Counted from the first letter of the stretch, positions 32,753 through 40,258 are shown. The stretch: 64,000 nt of DNA from Coprococcus comes ATCC 27758 (GCF_025149785.1 NZ_CP102277.1:1488001-1552000); one strand, 5' to 3'. Made by a program: numbers and translations. The notes: generated by a model from the sequence alone, not told the origin.

Positions 32753-32779
32753 AGCCCCGGTAGACAACCGGGGCTTTGT
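32753..32779 (+). terminator. Terminator of the phosphoesterase gene
   Basis: AGCCCCGG pairs with CCGGGGCT and is followed by TTGTC. Confidence 0.75.
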
Positions 32780-32859
32780 CAAAGGATTCCGCTGCGCGGG
32801 TTACACCATGTAATGTGAGGGGGTATTTGCGATAAACCAAATTCCGCAGCGGTGAAAAA

Positions 32860-32997
32860 ATGTCTGTACAGAATGCCAGACCCATTACAGATCGGAATGA
32901 AAAAGAGAAGAAATTTACCGATCTCGCAAACAAACACGATCTGGATAAGAGATATGCAAAGAATTGCCGTAACTCTTTTCTAATTGTGTACTTTTAG
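32860..32997 (+). CDS. Possible 45-residue basic protein
   Basis: An ATG after GGTGAAAAA opens a 45-codon frame, MSVQNARPITDRNEKEKKFT then DLANKHDLDKRYAKNCRNSF. The composition is protein-like (Lys/Asn/Asp rich), but the ribosome binding site is weak and no promoter of the common type is seen. It may be a remnant. Confidence 0.3.
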   Translation: MSVQNARPITDRNEKEKKFTDLANKHDLDKRYAKNCRNSFLIVYF

Positions 32998-33013
32998 GGG
33001 TATCGACAGGGTG

Positions 33014-33033
33014 ATTCGCAAGCGCTTGCGAAT
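33014..33033. repeat. Palindrome TTCGCAAGCGCTTGCGAA, copy 3
   Basis: A perfect 20-base palindrome (ATTCGCAAGC then GCTTGCGAAT) 20 bases before the next start codon, near the change of gene direction at 33.3 kb. Confidence 0.7.
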
Positions 33034-33052
33034 TTAGAGGAAAGAGAGAGTA

Positions 33053-33286
33053 GTGACGACGATAAAGGAAAGTGATCTTGACCGACTGCTAAATTTGATG
33101 GTCAAGATTAAGATCATTGAACACCGCGGCTCTGATGCGAGCACAGAACGCCGGTGGTTGCGCTACCAAATCGTTGAAAGCTGTCAGGCGAATTGCTGCA
33201 CGAGAGACGAGTTGATGAAACAGGTTCGGGATACATATGACATACGTTACCCGGATGGACTTTTTGTCAGCCGCACAACCCAATAG
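33053..33286 (+). CDS. Hypothetical 77-residue protein
   Basis: GTG start after AGGAAAGAGAGAGTA. The product is helical (ESDLDRLLNLMVKIKIIEHR) and contains QANCCTRDELMKQVRDTYDI, a possible small HTH. The palindrome 33014-33033 lies just upstream and may be its operator or an unrelated site. No family is recognised. Confidence 0.5.
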   Translation: MTTIKESDLDRLLNLMVKIKIIEHRGSDASTERRWLRYQIVESCQANCCTRDELMKQVRDTYDIRYPDGLFVSRTTQ

Positions 33287-33303
33287 GTACACGAAAACAA
33301 GCC

Positions 33304-33474
33304 TTAAAGTTTTTCAGCAAGAATCGGATCAAGTTTGTTCTTGATACAGGTGATTGACAGATCGTATTTACCGTTCAGATGCGAAACAACAGGCAGCGAC
33401 ATCAGATGTGGAACTTTCACTCCGCTGATGCATGCGGCCTGTAGTTTCTAAAAAACGGTTTCGGATTCAACCAT
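33304..33474 (-). pseudogene. Small gene broken by an in-frame TAG
   Basis: The ATG at 33472-33474 has AAAGGAATGGTGTCTA before it. The frame reads MVESETVF, then TAG at 33448-33450, then continues KLQAACISGVKVPHLMSLPV and VSHLNGKYDLSITCIKNKLD to a TAA at 33304. All 57 codons otherwise look coding. The stop follows a run of six T, so a point or slippage mutation is likely; programmed readthrough is possible but unproven. Confidence 0.5.
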
Positions 33475-33506
33475 TAGACACCATTCCTTTAATCCTGGTC
33501 TTCTGA

Positions 33507-33809
33507 TTACATCTTGTTTTCGAACGCCTTGATGAACTTTTCGATGTCATCAGGTGAGACAGACGAATCGACATGAGCGTTCCGGGGCGGTGAGGAGTGC
33601 CCGAAGAAAAGCACCTTGAGGCCGTGGAAGACTGCCATGATCCCACGGATGATGAGCATGATGATGCAGCCGACGAGCCCGAGCACACAGCAGATCAAAT
33701 CGAAGATCGCACCGACGAAGCCCGGACCGTACCGAACGATGAAGATCAAGATCCTTAAGATCAGAGTGAGAATCGGCGGACCGAGTATAAAAAGTAAAAG
33801 CCATTCCAT
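33507..33809 (-). CDS. Small membrane protein with two or three hydrophobic segments
   Basis: ATG at 33809 follows GGAGGAATTCAA. The 100-residue protein is hydrophobic from residue 3 to 70 (MEWLLLFILGPPILTLILRI; GAIFDLICCVLGLVGCIIML) and ends in a charged tail (SPDDIEKFIKAFENKM). The type resembles small membrane proteins of conjugation regions. A TATAAT box at about 33853-33858 (minus strand) can drive it. Function is unknown. Confidence 0.6.
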   Translation of the reverse strand: MEWLLLFILGPPILTLILRILIFIVRYGPGFVGAIFDLICCVLGLVGCIIMLIIRGIMAVFHGLKVLFFGHSSPPRNAHVDSSVSPDDIEKFIKAFENKM

Positions 33810-33912
33810 TTGAATTCCTCCAATACAATTAAGTCTAGTTCTATACACTTATATTATAGCACTTTGGTATTAGAAAAGAAAGTCAACCAGAAATTCAAAG
33901 ATCATACAGAAA

Positions 33913-33954
33913 GGAATAGGCGGCCTACGCGAAACCGCGCAAGCCGCCTATTCC
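33913..33954 (-). terminator. Terminator of the 34029 gene
   Basis: GGAATAGGCGGC and GCCGCCTATTCC form a 12-bp stem; on the minus strand TTTCTG follows. A TATAAT-like box between this hairpin and the stop at 34029 may start a short RNA that also ends here. Confidence 0.7.
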
Positions 33955-34028
33955 CTGTGCTGCAAAACGTTCTGGATAGGGAAGGAACGTAGAATAAATT
34001 ATAGCACTCTTCTACAGGAGAGGTGTGC

Positions 34029-34619
34029 CTAGTCGTCTTGCTCGCTGACCTGATCGTTGCGCAATTGGTCGCGTTTCATGGTCTCAAGGACGGTCGGAGG
34101 CAGGCCCATCCAGCCGGCAATGATCTCATCGGGCAGCTCCGGATTGGCATTCTTGATGAATTGGCTGATCTTGCAGGCACGCTCCGTGATTGACGCGCTG
34201 CGTCCGTTGCTGAAATACAGCAGCTCTTGGCTGAAGAACTTGACGCCGTTGACGAGCTCGCCGCCCTGGCGCCATTCGACAAGTTCGCCGTCAAGGGTGA
34301 TTTTCGCCACGTCCTCGAGTTCCCTCTTGGAAATCAGGCGGATGCGGGTACTCGCCTTGAGGAGTGCATTGTTGAGCGTGGCGTTCTTCTTCTCGTCGAG
34401 CGATGTCACGGCATTGTCCTTGTCATGGATCTTCGCATCGTACCAATAGACGTCGACGACAAGGCCCTCATTCGAGTTCTTGTCTTCAAGCAGGTCGAAG
34501 CGGATTGCGAATTCCGTGATCAGGTTCATACCGTCCCTCTTGAAGGGATCGGTCGCCGTGAAGGTGGCGGTGTCGAACACATCGATCTTGCCGGTCTGAT
34601 AATAGGTTATAAGTTTCAT
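34029..34619 (-). CDS. Hypothetical 196-residue protein
   Basis: GGAAAGTGACCT precedes the ATG. The product is soluble, with beta-rich N-terminal half (MKLITYYQTGKIDVFDTATF; FAIRFDLLEDKNSNEGLVVD) and a helical C-terminal part (ITERACKISQFIKNANPELP). The N-terminal motif style (field-specific tailoring around a Y-x-T-G-K-I-D-V-F-D turn) resembles other element-borne proteins, but I know no family. Single gene. Confidence 0.6.
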   Translation of the reverse strand: MKLITYYQTGKIDVFDTATFTATDPFKRDGMNLITEFAIRFDLLEDKNSNEGLVVDVYWYDAKIHDKDNAVTSLDEKKNATLNNALLKASTRIRLISKRELEDVAKITLDGELVEWRQGGELVNGVKFFSQELLYFSNGRSASITERACKISQFIKNANPELPDEIIAGWMGLPPTVLETMKRDQLRNDQVSEQDD

Positions 34620-34660
34620 AGGTCACTTTCCTTTCTTCCATAGCGTAAATCATTATAAAT

Positions 34661-34735
34661 CAGCGAGCATGACGAGTGGATCATAGGCGTGCTTGCACGC
34701 CGCACAAAAAGCGGTCTGCCATCCGAATGGAACGA
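34661..34735. repeat. Palindromic repeat family B, copy 2
   Basis: CAGCGAGCATGACGAGTGGA then TCATAGGCGTGCTTGCACGC. The hairpin is GGCGTG/CACGCC in place of GGTGCC/GGCACC, so both arms have changed together. Confidence 0.65.
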
Positions 34736-34772
34736 CAGACCGCATGTCTGATTGCACTAAATCGATGACAAC

Positions 34773-35309
34773 CTAATGCTCAAGATTGTCCTTAGCGGGC
34801 GTGGCCTGGCTTTGACCGTCCAGCTTTTCGGACGCGCCGCGGGCGGATGCGGTCTTTGCGCCGAGACTCTTGCCCTGCTCGCGCTCGGCATCCTTGCGCT
34901 CGAAGAAAGCATCGCGGGCGGCCTTGTTCGCCTTGGACGCGGCGAAGGGATTTACGGGAATGGTGCGTGCTTCCTTAGATTCGTGGTTGTAGAAATTGAC
35001 CTCGATCTTACCGTCCTTGAGCTGAGTGCTCGGAAGTCCGACATTGATCTGCTCACCGTTAGCTTTCTGCTCAGCAGCCTTGAAATACTGCTTCTCGGTG
35101 AGGAACACGGTCATATGGCCGGAGATGCCGTTCTGATCGCCGAGATCGATGCCGTTTGCGACAGAACCCGGCATGAAGCGGCAATCTGCCAGATACATCT
35201 GACGGTCGTCCTTCTCGATGACCTTGAGTTTGACCTGGTTGTTGAAGAACTTGAAGTTCGTCCAGGTCGTCTCTTCCTTGACATTGGTGTTCTTATTCTC
35301 GTTGGACAT
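34773..35309 (-). CDS. Hypothetical protein, possibly OB-fold or SSB-like
   Basis: ATG at 35309 follows AAGGAGTCTTACT. The 178-residue product has a beta-rich core (WTNFKFFNNQVKLKVIEKDD, RQMYLADCRFMPGSVANGID, HMTVFLTEKQYFKAAEQKAN) and a low-complexity tail rich in Ala, Lys and Gln. The layout of beta-barrel plus flexible tail recalls SSB-like accessory proteins of conjugative elements, but no clear motif proves it. Confidence 0.55.
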   Translation of the reverse strand: MSNENKNTNVKEETTWTNFKFFNNQVKLKVIEKDDRQMYLADCRFMPGSVANGIDLGDQNGISGHMTVFLTEKQYFKAAEQKANGEQINVGLPSTQLKDGKIEVNFYNHESKEARTIPVNPFAASKANKAARDAFFERKDAEREQGKSLGAKTASARGASEKLDGQSQATPAKDNLEH

Positions 35310-35432
35310 AGTAAGACTCCTTACTGCAATCTTGTCTCGACTCAATGCAGGCTTCCTTTCAATACAAACCTCCATATAAGGCTAACGTTGTTAATGTGAC
35401 AGCGCAATAGTGCGATAGTACATTACCTATTA

Positions 35433-35441
35433 TGCTATCAT
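35433..35441 (+). promoter_or_regulatory. Promoter-like site before the 35479 gene
   Basis: TATTATGCTATCATAATATC gives a TGCTATCAT box, the same variant form as at 4703, about 38 bases before the start codon. Confidence 0.4.
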
Positions 35442-35478
35442 AATATCATCCGACCATCTCAAATAGAAAGTCACCACC

Positions 35479-35868
35479 ATGCAAGTTCTTACTTCCGCGT
35501 TCTGCCGCGAGCTTTTCACGTCACTCGGTTTCGCTTACGACGATATACGCCACTGCGATCTCGATGCCCTCCAGGGCTATATCGCCATCGAGTGCGCCAG
35601 GTCTCACCGCGCCGGGATGACCCCGCACTTCATGACGCCACGTCGGAAGTCTGACAGTCTGTGCTGCAAAATGAAGCCGGAAGGCGGTCTTGAGAAGGCA
35701 TATATCAAGATCGACTGTCTTGACCAGTGGAACGGTCGCGAGGCGATAAGCTTTAACTCTGACGGTTTCATCGGCTTCTGTGGATGGGCCGACACGCAGA
35801 ATAGCCAACCGTTTCTCAATGCTTTTCGACGTTGGCTGACTGAATACATGTTGGAACGTTCGCGCTAA
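35479..35868 (+). CDS. Hypothetical 129-residue protein
   Basis: ATAGAAAGTCACCACC precedes the ATG, a modest ribosome binding site. The product reads as an alpha/beta protein: MQVLTSAFCRELFTSLGFAY, YIKIDCLDQWNGREAISFNS, GFIGFCGWADTQNSQPFLNA, FRRWLTEYMLERSR. It looks like small accessory proteins that recur in Coriobacteriia elements; function unknown. Confidence 0.6.
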   Translation: MQVLTSAFCRELFTSLGFAYDDIRHCDLDALQGYIAIECARSHRAGMTPHFMTPRRKSDSLCCKMKPEGGLEKAYIKIDCLDQWNGREAISFNSDGFIGFCGWADTQNSQPFLNAFRRWLTEYMLERSR

Positions 35869-35901
35869 TTTCAAGTGCCTAATTATGGTGTCGTAGTATT
35901 G

Positions 35902-35910
35902 TGATACAAT
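35902..35910 (+). promoter_or_regulatory. Promoter of the 35952 gene
   Basis: GGTGTCGTAGTATTGTGATACAATTG: TGATACAAT as extended -10 after the common TAGTATT block. Confidence 0.55.
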
Positions 35911-35951
35911 TGCTTTCGACGATAAATAAAACCTGGCTGATAGGAGTGGCT

Positions 35952-36407
35952 ATGGGCAAAAGGAAAGTGACCGATAAAGACATCCGTTCGATTGAGTTTG
36001 CAATTGATAGTGTGTTTATCGGTTCATCGGAAAAGGCCGCAAAGCAAGCTTTACATTCTTTGGTTGAACAGGCAGACGAGGCTGGGAAGCTCCAAAACGA
36101 TCTGGACTCTCTGCGCCACGAGTTCAACACGCTTGAAGGCGAATATAAAAAGATATCCCGCCGCTTCAAAAATTTCCGTAGGCTCTGCCACGCGATGGCG
36201 CGTAGGGAGATTGTCGATGCGGACGGGAAGCCGATTATGTTCGGCGACATTCTGTATGGTGAGGACGGGCGTGCATGGACTGTTCTCGGACCGTATACCA
36301 AACGTTGGCTTTTTGTCAGCGGTGTGAATCTCGATGGCGAACCGGTCAAACAGCCTGTCATGGCTAAATGGATGACTCGTGTACCTCGCAAAGCAGAAGA
36401 GAAGTAG
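35952..36407 (+). CDS. Hypothetical coiled-coil protein, 151 residues
   Basis: AGGAGTGGCT precedes the ATG. The N-terminal half is a likely coiled coil (LHSLVEQADEAGKLQNDLDS, LRHEFNTLEGEYKKISRRFK); the C-terminal half has a small beta domain (IVDADGKPIMFGDILYGEDG, RAWTVLGPYTKRWLFV). No family is recognised. Own promoter and terminator (36433-36463). Confidence 0.6.
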   Translation: MGKRKVTDKDIRSIEFAIDSVFIGSSEKAAKQALHSLVEQADEAGKLQNDLDSLRHEFNTLEGEYKKISRRFKNFRRLCHAMARREIVDADGKPIMFGDILYGEDGRAWTVLGPYTKRWLFVSGVNLDGEPVKQPVMAKWMTRVPRKAEEK

Positions 36408-36432
36408 TGCGATCTCAAGCTGATAGGTCTAA

Positions 36433-36463
36433 AGAGTCGTCTTTTCCGGGCGACTCTTTTTTA
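36433..36463 (+). terminator. Terminator of the 35952 gene
   Basis: AGAGTCG pairs with CGACTCT and is followed by TTTTTTAAG. Confidence 0.8.
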
Positions 36464-36513
36464 AGCTCGATAACCGATGAGCTGTAGATAGGTTAAAGGG
36501 GAAGGTCAACTAA

Positions 36514-36951
36514 ATGGCAAAGCTAATCGTCGGTCAAAATGACCTGGCGACAGTCAATCCGGATTTGGCAGCGGAGTGGCATCCGACGAAGAATAACTGC
36601 CTTCTACCGACGCAGGTGACTGCCGGATCCAACCGAAAGGTCTGGTGGAAAGGAACGTGCGGGCATGAGTGGGAGGCGGTAATCGGAAATAGGAGCAGGG
36701 GAATTGGATGTCCCCATTGTTCAAAGAGACATGTCGTCGAAGGCGTTAACGACCTCGTCACGGTGAATCCAAGCCTGGCCGCCGAATGGCATCCCACGAA
36801 GAACGGTAGGCTTCGCCCGATGCAGATTGCCGGAAAATCCAACAAGAAGGCGTGGTGGTTGGGAAAGTGCGGGCATGAGTGGGAGGCTGCCATATATTCA
36901 AGGACGGCAGGGAAAGGCTGTCCCTATTGCCATGGCAAAAAGGAAGGGTAG
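36514..36951 (+). CDS. Two-module treble-clef zinc ribbon protein
   Basis: AAAGGGGAAGGTCAACTAA precedes the ATG. The 145-residue protein repeats one module twice: NDLATVNPDLAAEWHPTKN, then VWWKGTCGHEWEAVIGNRSR and GCPHC; and NDLVTVNPSLAAEWHPTKN, then AWWLGKCGHEWEAAIYSRTA and GCPYC. This is the zinc-ribbon family (DUF4379-like) often fused to nucleases in phage and mobile elements. Here no nuclease domain is attached. The next gene starts 6 bases later. Confidence 0.85.
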   Translation: MAKLIVGQNDLATVNPDLAAEWHPTKNNCLLPTQVTAGSNRKVWWKGTCGHEWEAVIGNRSRGIGCPHCSKRHVVEGVNDLVTVNPSLAAEWHPTKNGRLRPMQIAGKSNKKAWWLGKCGHEWEAAIYSRTAGKGCPYCHGKKEG

Positions 36952-36957
36952 TGCAAA

Positions 36958-38163
36958 ATGGAAAAAGCGGCGATCGGTACCAATGATCTCGGGATGCATA
37001 TTGTCATCAGGCCTATTTCAAAGGATCTTCTCTCAGAAGCCGAAACCGTTGGAATGGAAACCGGAAAGATCAACTCCCTCTTGACGGCGCGGAGGCCGAT
37101 AACTCTCCTTGATGCTATATCCGCGCTTCCTCCGTTGCTGCCGTCATCGGCTGATTCCATAACTGGCAGGCGGTTATACAGCGTCAATGAAATAATGTCC
37201 GGTTCATGTGGCATACACTTTGGACCGCCTGTCCCTGAATTGCTCAGATATGAAACCGAGTTGAGCGCGAACACAGTCTTAAAATCAAGCATAGCTTCGG
37301 CACGTCATGCAGCCAAGCAAATCCCCTGCAATGGTCAATGGCTCACGGACGTACTCGGTAACGCGGATCCAGATTCTACTATGGTCGCGGTGGAGACTCT
37401 TGCCGATTGGAGCATGGCGCGTTCTGTCATCTTCTTGGTTGCCAAGCTGCTCAGTTTTCTTGCTGCCGGTTCCGATGCACCGATGGAGGACACGGGTTTC
37501 GCTCGCTGCTATGTTGAGTGTCTTGATAAAACGCTCTGGTGCATTCCATTTGCATTTAATCCCTTTTTTTCATCGGGGAAAAGAGGCTGCAGGCTGTTAG
37601 CGGATAAGTTGACGGATTATCGTTCCTATCAGCAGCTAGCCAGCATTTTGACTCATCGGGAAAAGATCGGTGATTTTGGAACCGAAGATATCTATGCCGA
37701 AGTATTCGGATCCACCTCTTATGAAGAGAGCGGAGCGACCTTTATCCTTACATCGTCTGTTTCTTCCAAGAAATATGCAGGTCTATTCGATGGGTGGAAC
37801 GACAAAGCAGAAAGGAACTATTTGCTTTGTACGCAAGTTGGCTATACGCAACGAAACGATGCGGAAAATATCATAAACGCGATGATCGACTCCGTCTCGA
37901 GCCTTGTTATTTCTGACGGTCAGATAAGTCTGGGGTGGAAAACCGACACGTCTGCATGGTTTTCCAGTCGCCCGGTGCCGAGCGTGAAGCGCAATTCCCT
38001 GTTCGCAGAATTGCTATATCGGATTGTCTACAGGGACTCTTTGAACATCGGTATTTGTCGGAATTGCGGGGCACCGTTCCTTCAAAGTGGAATCGGATCC
38101 TTGAACGATGTCTGTTCGCAAGCGTGCCGAATGACTCAACGCCGTAGAAAAGGATTGGCATAG
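36958..38163 (+). CDS. Hypothetical protein with a C-terminal CxxC...CxxxC zinc motif
   Basis: GGAAGGGTAGTGCAAA precedes the ATG. The 401-residue protein ends with GICRNCGAPFLQSGIGSLND then VCSQACRMTQRRRKG, the layout of the C-terminal zinc finger (CGNR-like) found in transcription-linked proteins. The long N-terminal part has no known motif. It is likely co-transcribed with the zinc ribbon gene upstream. Possible role in nucleic acid binding is inference. Confidence 0.65.
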   Translation: MEKAAIGTNDLGMHIVIRPISKDLLSEAETVGMETGKINSLLTARRPITLLDAISALPPLLPSSADSITGRRLYSVNEIMSGSCGIHFGPPVPELLRYETELSANTVLKSSIASARHAAKQIPCNGQWLTDVLGNADPDSTMVAVETLADWSMARSVIFLVAKLLSFLAAGSDAPMEDTGFARCYVECLDKTLWCIPFAFNPFFSSGKRGCRLLADKLTDYRSYQQLASILTHREKIGDFGTEDIYAEVFGSTSYEESGATFILTSSVSSKKYAGLFDGWNDKAERNYLLCTQVGYTQRNDAENIINAMIDSVSSLVISDGQISLGWKTDTSAWFSSRPVPSVKRNSLFAELLYRIVYRDSLNIGICRNCGAPFLQSGIGSLNDVCSQACRMTQRRRKGLA

Positions 38164-38415
38164 GAATTGAGACTGCAGATACCGTTTCTGGGTTATCACG
38201 GAAGACAATGATTGGTTTTGCAGGAAAGTTTTTGGGAATTTTCAAAACTAACCGGTAGAAATATTGGTAGCAGCTATACTAAAGATGACGCGAGGGTGCG
38301 CTTAACGGTTTTGCAGAACCGGCGCCCTACGTGGATAGAAACAGGTTTTGAGGCTTTCACCTCGTCACTGAAGTCGTCCTTGCAGGGGCGGCTTCAGTCA
38401 TTTAATAGGTCGAAT

Positions 38416-38484
38416 TTAACGACCCAGAATGATCTGCACGGTCGTTAGCAGAAGCGCAACGACTAAAAGACGCAGCATGTCCAT
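38416..38484 (-). CDS. Candidate type I toxin: short hydrophobic peptide
   Basis: A 22-residue peptide, MDMLRLLVVALLLTTVQIIL then GR, with a perfect ribosome binding site (GGGGAGGTGGTCAT). A promoter fits upstream: TTGCAG, 17 bases, TACAAT (38560 down to 38532). The hairpin CCCGAGTTTTCGGG sits directly before and partly in the ribosome binding site, and a long hairpin (ACTGAAG..CTTCAGT) follows the stop. This gene plan is that of small membrane-acting type I toxins controlled by RNA. The antitoxin RNA is not located. Alternatively it is a leader or regulatory peptide. Confidence 0.6.
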   Translation of the reverse strand: MDMLRLLVVALLLTTVQIILGR

Positions 38485-38567
38485 ATGACCACCTCCCCGA
38501 AAACTCGGGTAGGGCTTCAGCGCACCCCGCGCCTTTGCTGATTGTATCAGGTATCATTTCGTCCTGC

Positions 38568-38606
38568 AAAAAAGACCCCGGATTAAACTCCGAGGTCTTT
38601 CTTTTT
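38568..38606. terminator. Bidirectional terminator
   Basis: AAAGACCCCGG and CCGAGGTCTTT form an 11-base stem (one mismatch) with T runs on both strands; it serves genes meeting from both sides. Confidence 0.8.
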
Positions 38607-38641
38607 ACCGGTAAATTCTCACCGCTAGTGTCGTAGTACTA

Positions 38642-38680
38642 TGGTATAATCTATTTACCGTATGGAAGAGAAGAGGAACG
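38642..38680 (+). promoter_or_regulatory. Orphan promoter and ribosome binding site facing a convergent gene
   Basis: TCGTAGTACTATGGTATAAT then GAAGAGAAGAGGAACG and an ATG at 38681. The frame from that ATG closes after 17 codons inside the 3' end of the minus-strand gene whose stop is at 38688. It looks like the front of a plus-strand gene that has been replaced. Confidence 0.55.
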
Positions 38681-38687
38681 ATGCCCA

Positions 38688-39932
38688 TTACTCCCAATGA
38701 CCGGCTACATCGACGACCCAATGCTGCCCCGTAGCCTTCTGTTCATAATGTCCCTGGTCTTCAGAGGTAGTATACGAATCATTGATTGCAGAAGCTCCAT
38801 TAGGGTGTTGTGCATCACCGTAGGTAGAGATAACATGATTGTCCATTTCGGCTGCTGAGTTAAACGTTGCATGGCATACAGAGCACATCCAACGTTCATG
38901 GCGCGTATACACTACATTCGGTACCCAGACCTGGCTGTAATCTGTCTCCCAGTGGCCCTGCTCGGCAACCCACTTCTTCTGGCTACCGCCGTTGGAAGAG
39001 GAGTTATTGCTGCCAGAGTTCTGAGAATTACCGGAATTCTGCTTGGACTGGGAGGAATCGCCCTTGTTGTCCGACTTCGAGGAATCGGAAGACTTGTTAT
39101 CCTCCTTCTTGGAGTCATCGGACTTCTGGTCCTTGTCGTCGGATTCTTTCTTCTCCTCGGTCTTGGTTCCAGTCGAGATAGGGGTTCCGTCCGGTTTCTT
39201 CACGGTACCGGCATTCTGGTCATAGCCCTGGTCATGCACGCCATCGGTGGACCAGATGTCATCGGCGATCACATGTCCGCCGGATCCGTTGATGATGTCG
39301 ACTGTTGATCCTCCGGTCGGTGCCTTTGTGACATCGTATGCGACGGCGACCTTGATGTTGCCGTCCTTGTCGGTGGTAACCCACGTCACATCGACGGCAC
39401 TGACGCCCTTGATTTTCTTTCCGTTGAGTACGGCAGCGAGGGCGGCGGATCGGCGTGCGGTCGAATCTACCATCTTGGCTGCATCGTCCTCGGAAACCTG
39501 GGTCACGAGGACGCGGCCGCTTTTGGCCTCGATTCGTACCTGGTCAGAAGCGATTGACAGATCGGCATCGTCCAGCTTGAGCGTTGCGCATAGCTTGGCG
39601 ATATCGGAAGTCGACAGATTGTCCGTCTTTTCCTCAGAGTTATCCTTGACCGGTGTGACGGTTTGCTCCTGCTCGGCCGGCTGAGTGTTCGCTGTCTTAT
39701 GGGAACTCAACGCGAATGCGCCGATACCGAGGCCGGCGATGAGCACGACGCCTGCGGCGATCGCGATGATTTTCTTGCGCCCACCTCGGTCACCGGTCGA
39801 CGTATCCTCATACATCGGAAGTTCCTCGGTGAGGCCGGCATCGTTCTCACCCTCGGTGGGGATGGGATCTGTCGGTTTCATATCGCCGCTGTCGTAAACG
39901 GGCGGCTCGTTGTTCATGTTCATATCATCCAT
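38688..39932 (-). CDS. Single-pass membrane protein with a C2H2-like C-terminal motif
   Basis: ATG at 39932 is chosen because AAGGAGGATATGCAA precedes it. The 414-residue protein has an N-terminal cytoplasmic part, a membrane segment at about residues 54-74 (IIAIAAGVVLIAGLGIGAFA), an outer domain, a Ser/Asn/Lys linker of low complexity and a C-terminal part with CSVCHATFNSAAEMDNHVIS and repeats of W-x-x-x-x-G-H-W/Y-E. The Cys/His motif is unusual outside the membrane. This class occurs in surface loci of Coriobacteriia and Clostridia. Probably an extracellular anchor or adhesin component. Confidence 0.65.
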   Translation of the reverse strand: MDDMNMNNEPPVYDSGDMKPTDPIPTEGENDAGLTEELPMYEDTSTGDRGGRKKIIAIAAGVVLIAGLGIGAFALSSHKTANTQPAEQEQTVTPVKDNSEEKTDNLSTSDIAKLCATLKLDDADLSIASDQVRIEAKSGRVLVTQVSEDDAAKMVDSTARRSAALAAVLNGKKIKGVSAVDVTWVTTDKDGNIKVAVAYDVTKAPTGGSTVDIINGSGGHVIADDIWSTDGVHDQGYDQNAGTVKKPDGTPISTGTKTEEKKESDDKDQKSDDSKKEDNKSSDSSKSDNKGDSSQSKQNSGNSQNSGSNNSSSNGGSQKKWVAEQGHWETDYSQVWVPNVVYTRHERWMCSVCHATFNSAAEMDNHVISTYGDAQHPNGASAINDSYTTSEDQGHYEQKATGQHWVVDVAGHWE

Positions 39933-39945
39933 TTGCATATCCTCC

Positions 39946-40128
39946 TTATGCTGTCTTTGGTGCTTCATCCTGGATGGATGAATTCGGGAGCGGTGCGATC
40001 TGAACGATCGGCTTGCTTCCCTTCAGGACGACGACCGTTTTACCAGTCGTCGCAACGTCTTTTGCGATGCGGGAGAAGTCCCGTTTGACTTGCGAGATTC
40101 CAAGCATCGACGGAATATCGTTGTCCAT
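39946..40128 (-). CDS. Phd/YefM-like antitoxin-type protein without a toxin
   Basis: ATG at 40128 follows AGAAGGCGATACA. The 60-residue protein reads SMLGISQVKRDFSRIAKDVA then GKTVVVLKGSKPIVQIAPL, the start and middle of the Phd/YefM fold (the I-S-x-x-x-x-N-F-x-x-x-x-x-x-V and P-V-a-V-l patterns). No toxin gene follows; instead the membrane protein gene starts 13 bases after. It may be an orphan repressor of this surface operon. Confidence 0.65.
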   Translation of the reverse strand: MDNDIPSMLGISQVKRDFSRIAKDVATTGKTVVVLKGSKPIVQIAPLPNSSIQDEAPKTA

Positions 40129-40258
40129 TGTATCGCCTTCTAAAACTGAGCCTTTACTTATTTCTACAGTTCTTATACCCAATAGCGCTGTTTTTAACTT
40201 CCTTTTTTGAGTTATTTTTAGCTCAATTGAAAAGAATAGCTCTATTCGTGTATGTAGT

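Noticed and set aside
38867-40088. Plus-strand frames opposite the membrane protein
   Set aside because: They are mirror frames of the Ser/Asp/Lys-rich linker and have no start signals.
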